Below are positions 1 to 6,412 of a stretch of DNA of 11,002 nucleotides, piece after piece. The DNA is from CAZVFX01 sp964626565. GTDB lineage: Bacteria; Myxococcota_A; UBA9042; CAIXZC01. Where the stretch lies: NCBI GenBank assembly GCA_964626565.1, contig CAZVFX010000181.1:1-11002 (forward strand), in the 5' to 3' direction. Position numbers and translations under genes: made by a program. Every line of letters starts with the position of its first letter. Positions within the stretch are counted from its first letter, which is position 1. Below the pieces are notes generated by a model. That model ran no database searches, had not been told where the DNA came from, and saw nothing but the letters and a program-made list of their open reading frames with translations.

Positions 1-541
1 TGAAGAACGGGGTGGACTGAACAGCAGTGAAGCTCTCGTCCCGCGGCGCGAAGTTCTCGATGTAGGCTTGGAGTTTGCCACCGTTCTTCATGAGGAATTT
101 CCGGGCCTGGCGTTCAGTCTCGATGTCCATGATCTGCTCTTGAAGCTTGTCCCATTCGGTGAAGGACGCCTGGAGTTGTTTGAACTTGCGGCAAACCGGC
201 AGGTGTTCGTTAGAGGCACATCCGAAGTATTTGTCGGGCACGGTCTTGCGCCATAGTCCGCCGTAGCCGGTGACGTTGTAGGCCAACTCATTGAACGCGG
301 TGAGCAGTTCCATGGGGTCGTCGGGCCGCTGCTGGAACTGGTCGGCGTAGGCGCCGAGGTACTCACCTTCGTAGGTGGAGAGTTGGCTCCACAGTTCCTG
401 CTGCAGCGCCTTTTGTGCGGCCGCCCGTCTGACAGAGCTTCCCCTTGCGCTCCCGGTGGGGTCCTGCTGAAAATAATACAGCAGGGCCAGGGCTCCTGCC
501 AAAACAACCAATCCCGAAACGACAACCAGGGTCTTCTTCAT
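1..541 (-). CDS. Membrane-anchored protein of unknown function (3' end beyond window)
   Basis: Reading the minus strand from the ATG at 541-539 gives 180 open codons up to the window edge with no stop, so the C-terminus is missing. The start is well supported: AAGGAGG (550-556, minus strand) lies 8 nt upstream. The protein begins MKKTLVVVSGLVVLAG, and residues 4-24 form one hydrophobic segment that should act as an uncleaved signal anchor. The rest would then lie in the periplasm. The soluble part is rich in Gln, Tyr, Phe and charged residues and looks helical. It has only two cysteines (residues 108 and 117), which could form a disulfide in that location. I recognise no family. The gene is divergent from the lipoprotein gene and shares its promoter region. 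An overlapping minus-strand frame at 88-525 is a shadow: it lacks the Shine-Dalgarno site and has low-complexity Ser/Thr/Pro composition. Confidence 0.85.
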   Translation of the reverse strand, partial: MKKTLVVVSGLVVLAGALALLYYFQQDPTGSARGSSVRRAAAQKALQQELWSQLSTYEGEYLGAYADQFQQRPDDPMELLTAFNELAYNVTGYGGLWRKTVPDKYFGCASNEHLPVCRKFKQLQASFTEWDKLQEQIMDIETERQARKFLMKNGGKLQAYIENFAPRDESFTAVQSTPFF

Positions 542-568
542 CGTCACGCCCTCCTTCCGATGGCTAGC

Positions 569-597
569 ATACTATAAAAAAGGTGTCGCGAGGTCAA
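569..597 (-). promoter_or_regulatory. Putative sigma70-like promoter for the minus-strand gene
   Basis: On the minus strand, TTGACC (592-597) is a 5/6 match to the -35 consensus. Seventeen nt downstream lies TAGTAT (569-574), a 4/6 match to the -10 box. An alternative -10, TATAGT (571-576), matches 5/6 but leaves only 15 nt of spacer. The stretch between is A/T-rich (six A on the plus strand at 576-581). Transcription would begin near 562, giving a leader of about 20 nt that carries the Shine-Dalgarno site. This is read by eye only. Confidence 0.5.
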
Positions 598-611
598 GAA
601 GGGGATAATCC

Positions 612-641
612 TTGACGGGGCTAGAGGTGGTCTGATTTACT
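612..641 (+). promoter_or_regulatory. Putative sigma70-like promoter for the lipoprotein gene cluster
   Basis: TTGACG (612-617) is a 5/6 match to the -35 consensus. TTTACT (636-641), 18 nt downstream, is a 4/6 match to -10. Its position 28 nt before the ATG at 669 suits a short leader. The -35 box is the mirror image of the one on the minus strand (592-597): GTCAAG at 593-598 and CTTGAC at 611-616 form a perfect inverted repeat with a 12-nt spacer. The two polymerases would therefore bind close together and may compete. Confidence 0.5.
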
Positions 642-668
642 CGCGGTAATGACAGGTGGGTGGAAGCG

Positions 669-1436
669 ATGACACAGTTGAACAAGAGCGCGCTCGTAGT
701 GGCACTGTGCTGCGTGATAGCGGGATGTGGCGTGGACGAGAACTACACGAACCTGGGGGACGGTGCGCTTCCCGGTGAGCCTTTGAATCCGATTGTGCAG
801 CCGGTGGAATGCACGGGTGTGGAAACGACCTGCAGGACCGAGCCCGGCAGTAATCTGCCCGAGCCGGTCAGTCTGACCGGCAAGGCGTTCAGGTTCGATA
901 CGATGGAATTGACCGCTCCCATCACTGGAGAGTTGGGCAAGAATATCAATGGGTTTTTCGAAGAGCAGCTAGCCGCGGACGAGTTGAACGTATTGCTGAC
1001 GGTTGTCACGGACGACAGGGAGTTCCACACTTTGGACATGGAGATAGGAGCGGGGACGGCGGGAGACTCGGGCTATCAGTTTGACGGCGAAACCAGCCCT
1101 TTGTTTTGTTCACTTTCCGGGCCTGTGTTCAAGACCTTGCAGCCGTCATTCTTGCCGTTCCCCAACGAGTTGTTCGATCCGCCCGAACTGCCGGTGTCCC
1201 GACTGAAGCTTTCAGGGACGTTCGCCCAGGACGGTTCGTCGATTTCGTCCGGGGTTCTGGATGGTGTGTTGACGGGCGAAGATGCCGCTGAGGTCAAGTT
1301 GCTCGGGGTGGATATGGTGACCCAGTTCGAAACGATGAAGATCGACCCGGACGTGGACTCCAACGGCGACGGCGAGCTGGACGGTTGGCGGTTCGTCTTT
1401 AGTTTCACGGCCGTCCCCATTGAGGTCGCGGAGTGA
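669..1436 (+). CDS. Secreted lipoprotein of unknown function with a calcium-loop-like motif
   Basis: The predicted protein has 255 residues. Its N-terminus is a classic lipoprotein signal: Lys at residue 6, a hydrophobic stretch, then the lipobox I-A-G-C with the acylated Cys at residue 20. Residue +2 is Gly, not Asp, which in diderms favours transfer to the outer membrane by the Lol system. I chose the ATG at 669 because it gives a signal peptide of normal length. A GTG at 660 in the same frame adds only three residues and cannot be excluded; neither start has a strong Shine-Dalgarno site. Near the C-terminus (residues 226-239) is the acidic loop DPDVDSNGDGELDG, which fits the DxDxNGDGxxD calcium-binding loop seen in dockerin and thrombospondin type-3 repeats. 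Only one copy is present. The middle is acidic and looks beta-rich, with no recognised domain. The stop overlaps the start of the next gene by 4 nt, so the two are probably translated together. Confidence 0.85.
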   Translation: MTQLNKSALVVALCCVIAGCGVDENYTNLGDGALPGEPLNPIVQPVECTGVETTCRTEPGSNLPEPVSLTGKAFRFDTMELTAPITGELGKNINGFFEEQLAADELNVLLTVVTDDREFHTLDMEIGAGTAGDSGYQFDGETSPLFCSLSGPVFKTLQPSFLPFPNELFDPPELPVSRLKLSGTFAQDGSSISSGVLDGVLTGEDAAEVKLLGVDMVTQFETMKIDPDVDSNGDGELDGWRFVFSFTAVPIEVAE

Positions 1437-2491
1437 TCTTGTCCCGGGTCCTCATCGTCGCGACGTTCCTGTTGCCTCTCGCCGGCATGGCGTCTGGCAG
1501 TGGGAGAACCGTGGCCAAGGATTGGCTGCGCCATCCTCACGACCACAGGTATTACACTGAAGCCTGGACCGCGGTTCTGGAGGGCGATCAAGGGCACATT
1601 GTCTTCGTTAATATTCTCTACAGCAATATCGGGGTGGTTTCGGGGAGTGCAGCAGTGCGGGTGTCGGTGTCGGGCCCGGGCAAGTCATCCAAACATTACG
1701 TTTACGAGTACTCTACCGATGAGTACGGCGAGGATCCGAAGATCGGTCGCATCGGGGTCGGGTCCACTTGGATGGCGTTGCAGGGTCGCACCCTGACGAT
1801 TCACGTCAAAGAGGCGGACGTGCAGATGGACCTTGTGGTCAAGAACTGGACCGATGGGGTCAAGTGGGGCGACGGCACGGTCCTTTCCGATGCAGAGGGC
1901 GAAAAATGGGCGAAGGCCTTCTTTCACATCCCTCGGGGGGACGTCTCCGGTGACCTGACCGTAGGTAAGCAGAAGGTGGTGTTCAAGGGGGCCGGTTACG
2001 TGGATCATTGGGTCCAGAATGTGTTGGGGTCCGATTATTCGACTCGTTGGTGGATCGGCAGGGTTTTCCATTCTGAGTACTCGCTTTTCTTCATGACTGT
2101 TCAGACGAGTGAGGACTTTGGCGGCAAGATGGCCCACAGGATGGTTTTATGCAAGCGGGGTGAGTTGTTGCTAGCTGCGGACGACTACACGCTCAAGGCG
2201 GACAAGAAGAGGGAAGACCCGGAAGGGCACAAGTACGACACCCGCTACAAGGTGCGGTTCGGGCGTGGCAAGATCCACGGAACGGCAGTACTGCGTGGGG
2301 GGAAACTGTTCGACAGGGAGGCGATTCTGGACCAGATGAACGCTGCCCAGCGTCAGATAGTGAGACTGATTGCGGGGAATCCGGTGACTTACCGATTACG
2401 AGGGAAGGCTGACGTCAAGGTGTTGTCGGACGGCGTCGAAACGAAGTTCCAGGGTCCGGCTTTGCTGGAGAGTGTTGTGCTGGAGGACTAG
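1433..2491 (+). CDS. Secreted lipocalin-fold protein, Svf1/CrtC/AttH-like
   Basis: The predicted protein has 352 residues and starts at GTG 1433, overlapping the previous stop (GTGA, 4 nt). GAGG lies 7 nt upstream of the GTG. Residues 1 to about 22 form a signal peptide (hydrophobic core, then GMASG), so the protein should be exported. The body resembles the two-domain lipocalin-like superfamily that includes yeast Svf1, carotenoid 1,2-hydratase (CrtC) and AttH. The first half contains NILYSNIGVVSGSAAVRVSV, similar to the opening strands of Svf1. The second half has the hallmark G-x-G-Y-x-D-H (GAGYVDHWVQN), followed by RWWIGRVF, where related proteins carry a conserved R-W-x-x-x-R/G segment. 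Members bind or act on hydrophobic molecules, such as carotenoids in CrtC. The substrate here is unknown and enzymatic activity is not established. Its setting between a lipoprotein and a FadL-type porin supports a role with a hydrophobic ligand in the periplasm. The family call is from motif memory and needs a profile search. Confidence 0.7.
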   Translation: MILSRVLIVATFLLPLAGMASGSGRTVAKDWLRHPHDHRYYTEAWTAVLEGDQGHIVFVNILYSNIGVVSGSAAVRVSVSGPGKSSKHYVYEYSTDEYGEDPKIGRIGVGSTWMALQGRTLTIHVKEADVQMDLVVKNWTDGVKWGDGTVLSDAEGEKWAKAFFHIPRGDVSGDLTVGKQKVVFKGAGYVDHWVQNVLGSDYSTRWWIGRVFHSEYSLFFMTVQTSEDFGGKMAHRMVLCKRGELLLAADDYTLKADKKREDPEGHKYDTRYKVRFGRGKIHGTAVLRGGKLFDREAILDQMNAAQRQIVRLIAGNPVTYRLRGKADVKVLSDGVETKFQGPALLESVVLED

Positions 2492-2515
2492 GGAAGCTCG
2501 TTCCGGCGAGCTTCC
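2492..2515 (+). terminator. Perfect 9-bp hairpin directly after the stop codon, terminator-like
   Basis: GGAAGCTCG (2492-2500) and CGAGCTTCC (2507-2515) are perfect inverted repeats around the loop TTCCGG. The stem begins at the base after the TAG stop. No T-run follows (the next bases are ATGGTGG), so it is not a canonical intrinsic terminator on either strand. It could attenuate transcription into the FadL-type gene, act with a termination factor, or protect the 3' end of the upstream message. Confidence 0.45.
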
Positions 2516-2590
2516 ATGGTGGATGGCAGATGGAAAAACTCCCGCTGCGTTTGGCGGTATGAGGCGAGTTGGCGGGGGGATGGAGTGTAA

Positions 2591-3874
2591 ATGTACGGCT
2601 TGTTCAGAGCGGTTTTAGTCATGGCCTTTGTGGCGCTGACCTGTGGTCAGGCTGCGGCGGGTGGGTTCTCGAATCCGGATTTTGGGGTTCGGCGGTTGGG
2701 TATGTTTGCCGTCCTTGGGAACCCGGACGACGTGACTGCAATCTTCCATAATCCTGCGGGTTTGGTGTTGGGGGAGGGGACGAGGCTTTATCATGCTGAG
2801 TCTTGGTTCTTCATGGACCTGGCATTTCGGATGTACGACAGCCAGGGGGTTTTGAAGCCTGAACACGAACTGGAGCCCGATTGGAACGTGGGCACGATTC
2901 CGTTTTTCGGAGTGGCGTCGGATTTCGGGACTGAGCGTTTTCGTGGCGGGCTGGCGATTTACGCGCCTAACGCGTACGGGGCTGCGTTGCCGGATGACGA
3001 ACCTACACGATACCATGCGACGGAGGTGCTGTTCCTGGCGAGCCGGGCGACCCTCACCGGGGCCTACGAATTCGACGAGACTTTTGCGGTTGGCGCCAAC
3101 GTAAGCCTCATTCATGTATATCTGCAGGCGGCCCGAATCATGAACGGCGGGGTGCTCAACGACCCGGACTACAAGTTCGCGTCTGTGGAGGACACTGCCG
3201 CCGGGGACATGAAGCTGGCGCTGGACGGGCAGGACTGGACATGGGCGTTGGACATCGCCGCGTTGTTTCGCCCGTTGCCGGAGTTGCGACTTGGGGTGGT
3301 CTTCGCCGGGGGGTCGTCCGTGGAATTGGAAGGTGACGTCAAGTTGACTCATCCGGACGGAAAGGTGGAGAAGGCGACTCACACCACGGAGACGGTGATT
3401 CCCTACACGTTGAAGGCGGGGGTGAATTGGGAATTTGCACCCGACTTCGAAATCGGATTCGACTTTCGCTATTGGCATTACCAGGTTCTGCAGATACAGC
3501 GTTCGCAGTTGAGCCAGCCGTTGTACAACATGACGGAACTTGCCGACCCGAAGAACTATTCCAACTCCTGGAACTGGTGTCTGGGATTGTACCATCGGGT
3601 GACCCCCACCGTTGAAGTTATGATGGGTTACCAGCAGGATTTTACGCCAATTCCTGAGCAGACGTTCACGCTGGACAATCCCAGCCGGGATCAGCACGGC
3701 GTTGGTATGGGTGCCCGGTGGCAGGCATTCGACGAGGTGAGGCTGGGGCTGGCCATGGTGCGCAACTGGTTCGACCTGGTGGACATCCAGAGGAGCCGGT
3801 CGGTGCCTCCCACCAACCTCAAGGGCCACGGCGGCGCGTTGGAGGTAGGCTTCGATGTGGAGTGGCAACTGTGA
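2591..3874 (+). CDS. FadL/OmpP1-family outer-membrane transporter of hydrophobic compounds
   Basis: The predicted protein has 427 residues, the usual size for FadL-type 14-strand barrels. Residues 1 to about 23 are a signal peptide ending QAAA; the mature protein would begin GGFSNPDFG, which matches the periplasmic N-terminal segment of the family. The family signature follows: GNPDDVTAIFHNPAGL (residues about 45-60), in which the N-P-A motif is typical. Beyond it are alternating amphipathic strands rich in Tyr, Trp and Gly, ending EVGFDVEWQL. Family members carry long-chain fatty acids, aromatic hydrocarbons or other hydrophobic compounds into the periplasm. The final residue is Leu rather than the Phe that most barrels use for assembly. 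GGAG (2582-2585) lies 5 nt before the ATG. The 99-nt gap upstream holds the 2492-2515 hairpin and no clear promoter, so the gene is probably co-transcribed with the two genes before it. Substrate specificity cannot be read from the sequence. Confidence 0.9.
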   Translation: MYGLFRAVLVMAFVALTCGQAAAGGFSNPDFGVRRLGMFAVLGNPDDVTAIFHNPAGLVLGEGTRLYHAESWFFMDLAFRMYDSQGVLKPEHELEPDWNVGTIPFFGVASDFGTERFRGGLAIYAPNAYGAALPDDEPTRYHATEVLFLASRATLTGAYEFDETFAVGANVSLIHVYLQAARIMNGGVLNDPDYKFASVEDTAAGDMKLALDGQDWTWALDIAALFRPLPELRLGVVFAGGSSVELEGDVKLTHPDGKVEKATHTTETVIPYTLKAGVNWEFAPDFEIGFDFRYWHYQVLQIQRSQLSQPLYNMTELADPKNYSNSWNWCLGLYHRVTPTVEVMMGYQQDFTPIPEQTFTLDNPSRDQHGVGMGARWQAFDEVRLGLAMVRNWFDLVDIQRSRSVPPTNLKGHGGALEVGFDVEWQL

Positions 3875-3898
3875 CCATTGCACGCAACGAAATGTTAA

Positions 3899-6304
3899 TT
3901 GATAGTTGGTAGTCGAAAATTGGACTTCATCAGCATACTGCGAGGATTGAAATCGGTTGGGTTTGGCAATGTTGCGCGGTCGTTTGCGTACGCCAGGCGG
4001 CGTGATCGGGCCGATGCTCAGTTCGGTGCCGGACCGACGGCAGGGCCGCGGCTTCTACCCGGTTCGCTGCAGAGCGTCGAGCTTGCGGCAACCGGAGGCA
4101 GCCTGGTCTTCGAAAACGCGCAACTGCAGGTGGACTTTCTGTGCCACGACGTAGTCAGTTTCACGTGGACGCCGGGGGAACTCCCCTTACCGTATTCGCT
4201 GGCCGAAGCGGATTGGCAGGCGCCGTCGGTGGAGCACGGTGAATCGCCTGAGCGCCACCTGTTTTCCACTAAGTCGCTGCAGGTCGAAATTGGCGTCGGC
4301 GGAGCAGTCCGCATCGGGAGAGATTCCGGGGCAATGTTATGGTCCTGTTCACCTCCGGTGCGGACCGGTTCCGGATGGGAACTCAAGTCGGAACTGAGCG
4401 GTGAGGAGCAGATCTCGGGACTGGGTGAGCGAACCGCACCTTTGAATCTAAGGCCGGGAAAATATCGGGCGTGGAACCGTGAGCCGATGGGGGCTTATGG
4501 CGCCGGGGACGACCCGGTGTATGTATGTGTCCCTGCGTATATAGGCTTGCGGCGGGAAGGTAGCTACCTCCTCTATTTCGAGAACTCGTTTGACGGTGAG
4601 TTCGCGTTTGGAGGTGAGGCAGTAACGTCGTTTGTGAACGGGGCATTGCGGTACTATTTCATTCCGGGGCCACCGTCGAGGGCGTTGGAGCGCTTCACGA
4701 AGTTGACGGGCCGCCCCGCGCTGCCGCCGAAGTGGTCGCTGGGCTATCACCAGGCTCGGTGGAGCTACATGAACGACGGGGAGGTGCGAGAACTGGTGGA
4801 GGGGTTCGAGAGCCGGGACCTGCCGCTGGATGTGGTACACCTGGATATCCACTACATGGACGAATACCGGGTTTTCACGGTTGATGATGAGAGGTTTCCG
4901 GATCTGACTTCGTTGGCCGCTGACTTGGATGACTGCGGGGTAAAACTCGTGGCGATTCTGGACCCGGGTGTGAAGGTCGACCCAGACTGGGATGTGTACC
5001 GGGAGGGCGTGAGCCGGCAGGCGTTCATGAAATATCCGGACGGCCGCGAGGTCCACGCTCCGGTGTGGCCCGGGGAGTGTGTTTTTCCCGATTTTTCCGA
5101 CCCTGGTGTACGTGAGTGGTGGGGTGCGCTCTACCAGCGTTTCGTCGATTGGGGCATCGCCGGCATCTGGCACGACATGAACGAGCCGTCCGCCTTCGCG
5201 GCGTGGGGGGAGGCGACGCTGCCCCTGTCTTCGCAGCAGGCGTTTGACGGGCGTGGAGGCAGCCAGGAGGAAGGTCACAACCTGTACGCATTACTGGAAG
5301 CCATGGCCGGCCACGAGGGGCTTCGCAAATTGAGGCCGGAGTGTCGCCCGTGGATCTTGTCCCGGTCGGGCTGGGCCGGTATGCAACGATATGCATGGAA
5401 CTGGACGGGGGACAACGAGAGTACCTGGTGGACGGTTCATCAGAGCCTTCGTATTGCGCTGGGCATGGGCTTGTCCGGCCTGCCCTATACCGGCCCTGAC
5501 ATCGGGGGGTTCGGAGGTAATCCACCGGCGGAGCTATACTCTCGTTGGTTCCAGCTTGCCAGCTTCCTTCCATTTTTCCGCACTCATTGTGCGGTCTTCA
5601 CTCCGCGCCGAGAGCCGTGGGTGTTTGGCGAACCGACGCTGGCTATTGTGCGCGGTTGTCTGCATTTGCGCCGCAAGCTTATGCCCTACTTCTACACTCT
5701 GGCGTGGGAGGCGAGTCAAACCGGCGCACCGTTGGTGAGACCGATGTTCTGGCCCGATGCTGAAGATCCGGCTCTGTGGGCCATCGACGATCAGTTCTTC
5801 CTTGGGGACGTGCTGCTGGTGGCCCCCATTCTCAAGGAGGCTGCAGTGAGCCGCAGGGTCGTTCTCCCTGAAGGGCGCTGGTATCGCTTGAGCGACGACG
5901 CGATATTCGACGGGCCGGCAGAGGTGGACTGTGAGGCCCCCTTGGACACCATTCCGGTGTTTGTGAGGGGAGGCTCGGTCCTGCCTCTGGAGGACGACGG
6001 TTGTCTCCAACTCCACGTTTACGCTCCCCACGGAGGTAAGCGGCGGTCGCAGGTCTACCTGGACGCGGGCGACGGTTACGGGGAGGGGCGGGTGGAGAGC
6101 TATGAAGTCTTAGCGAGGGGTGATGGGGCCCGCATCACCCGGGATTGCCGAGGCGCATTTCGGCCTGACTTTGCGAGGATAGAGTTGCATTTGCACGGCT
6201 TCGCCGAGAACAGCAGTGTAGTTGCGGACGGAGTTGTGGTGATGCCTGACGGTGCGTTGGCGGTAGTGGCTCACGATTTCCAACAAATTGAAGTCCGTAC
6301 TTAA
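3899..6304 (+). CDS. Glycoside hydrolase family 31 alpha-glucosidase
   Basis: The protein has up to 801 residues and all GH31 landmarks. A beta-sandwich N-terminal domain (about 60-275) includes GLGERTAPLNLRPGKYRAWN at 175-193. A catalytic (beta/alpha)8 barrel (about 275-605) follows, then C-terminal beta domains. The nucleophile is Asp426 in W-H-D-M-N-E, and the acid/base is Asp505 in W-T-G-D-N. The substrate-site signature LDIHYMDEYRVFT (315-327) is of the type found in alpha-glucosidases. These enzymes release alpha-linked glucose from the non-reducing end with retention. No signal peptide is visible, so it should act in the cytoplasm on imported or stored alpha-glucosides. The start is uncertain: TTG 3899 is the longest choice, with TTG 3920 and TTG 3947 also in frame. 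None has a convincing Shine-Dalgarno site, and no in-frame ATG or GTG precedes the conserved part. The basic N-terminal segment (GNVARSFAYARRRDR, about 23-37) looks like real coding sequence. The gene begins 24 nt after the FadL-type gene. Oligoxyloglucan or sulfoquinovose specificity is not excluded. Confidence 0.93.
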   Translation: MIVGSRKLDFISILRGLKSVGFGNVARSFAYARRRDRADAQFGAGPTAGPRLLPGSLQSVELAATGGSLVFENAQLQVDFLCHDVVSFTWTPGELPLPYSLAEADWQAPSVEHGESPERHLFSTKSLQVEIGVGGAVRIGRDSGAMLWSCSPPVRTGSGWELKSELSGEEQISGLGERTAPLNLRPGKYRAWNREPMGAYGAGDDPVYVCVPAYIGLRREGSYLLYFENSFDGEFAFGGEAVTSFVNGALRYYFIPGPPSRALERFTKLTGRPALPPKWSLGYHQARWSYMNDGEVRELVEGFESRDLPLDVVHLDIHYMDEYRVFTVDDERFPDLTSLAADLDDCGVKLVAILDPGVKVDPDWDVYREGVSRQAFMKYPDGREVHAPVWPGECVFPDFSDPGVREWWGALYQRFVDWGIAGIWHDMNEPSAFAAWGEATLPLSSQQAFDGRGGSQEEGHNLYALLEAMAGHEGLRKLRPECRPWILSRSGWAGMQRYAWNWTGDNESTWWTVHQSLRIALGMGLSGLPYTGPDIGGFGGNPPAELYSRWFQLASFLPFFRTHCAVFTPRREPWVFGEPTLAIVRGCLHLRRKLMPYFYTLAWEASQTGAPLVRPMFWPDAEDPALWAIDDQFFLGDVLLVAPILKEAAVSRRVVLPEGRWYRLSDDAIFDGPAEVDCEAPLDTIPVFVRGGSVLPLEDDGCLQLHVYAPHGGKRRSQVYLDAGDGYGEGRVESYEVLARGDGARITRDCRGAFRPDFARIELHLHGFAENSSVVADGVVVMPDGALAVVAHDFQQIEVRT

Positions 6305-6333
6305 TACCGATTGCTTCCGCGCCCTAAAAAGAC

Positions 6334-6361
6334 TTGACATAAACAACCTACTCAGTTTACC
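6334..6361 (+). promoter_or_regulatory. Putative promoter upstream of nifJ, with a second CTTGAC box
   Basis: TTGACA (6334-6339) is a perfect -35 match. TTTACC (6356-6361), 16 nt downstream, is a weak -10 (3/6) but resembles the TTTACT proposed for the lipoprotein cluster. A second box, TTGACG (6364-6369), begins exactly 30 bp after the first; its best -10 would be TGTGAT (6385-6390) at a short 15-nt spacing. The region is A/T-rich compared with the flanking genes. No terminator hairpin for the upstream glucosidase gene is evident between 6305 and 6333, so read-through from that gene remains possible. Confidence 0.5.
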
Positions 6362-6395
6362 TCTTGACGGCTTTTTTGTTCCCGTGTGATGCGCG

Positions 6396-6403
6396 AAAGG
6401 AGG
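6396..6403 (+). promoter_or_regulatory. Strong ribosome binding site that sets the nifJ start
   Basis: AAAGGAGG lies 9 nt before the ATG at 6413. The same reading frame is open from a GTG at 6386, but that start would place this site inside the coding region and add nine residues not typical of the family. The ATG at 6413 gives the usual short N-terminus before the conserved T-V-D-G-N-E-A-A segment. Confidence 0.85.
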
Positions 6404-6412
6404 CATTTTGTC

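Noticed and set aside
88..525. A closed minus-strand frame of 145 codons at the left edge
   Set aside because: It is in a different frame from the gene starting at 541, which has the ribosome site and signal anchor. Its composition (Ser/Thr/Pro/Arg-rich) is that of a shadow.
2615..3883. A 422-codon open frame on the minus strand opposite the FadL-type gene
   Set aside because: It has Arg/His/Pro/Gln-rich shadow composition and no recognisable domain. It lies fully opposite a gene with a clear family signature and signal peptide; long antisense frames are expected in GC-rich DNA.
3875..3898. Short stem TTG-CACG-CAA after the FadL-type gene as a terminator
   Set aside because: The stem is only 3 bp with no T-run, so it is not credible as a structure.
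6326..6376. AAAAAG (6326-6331) and CTTTTT (6371-6376) as a terminator stem after the glucosidase
   Set aside because: The arms are only A/T pairs plus one G/C, separated by 39 nt that hold the putative promoter; too weak to form a terminator.
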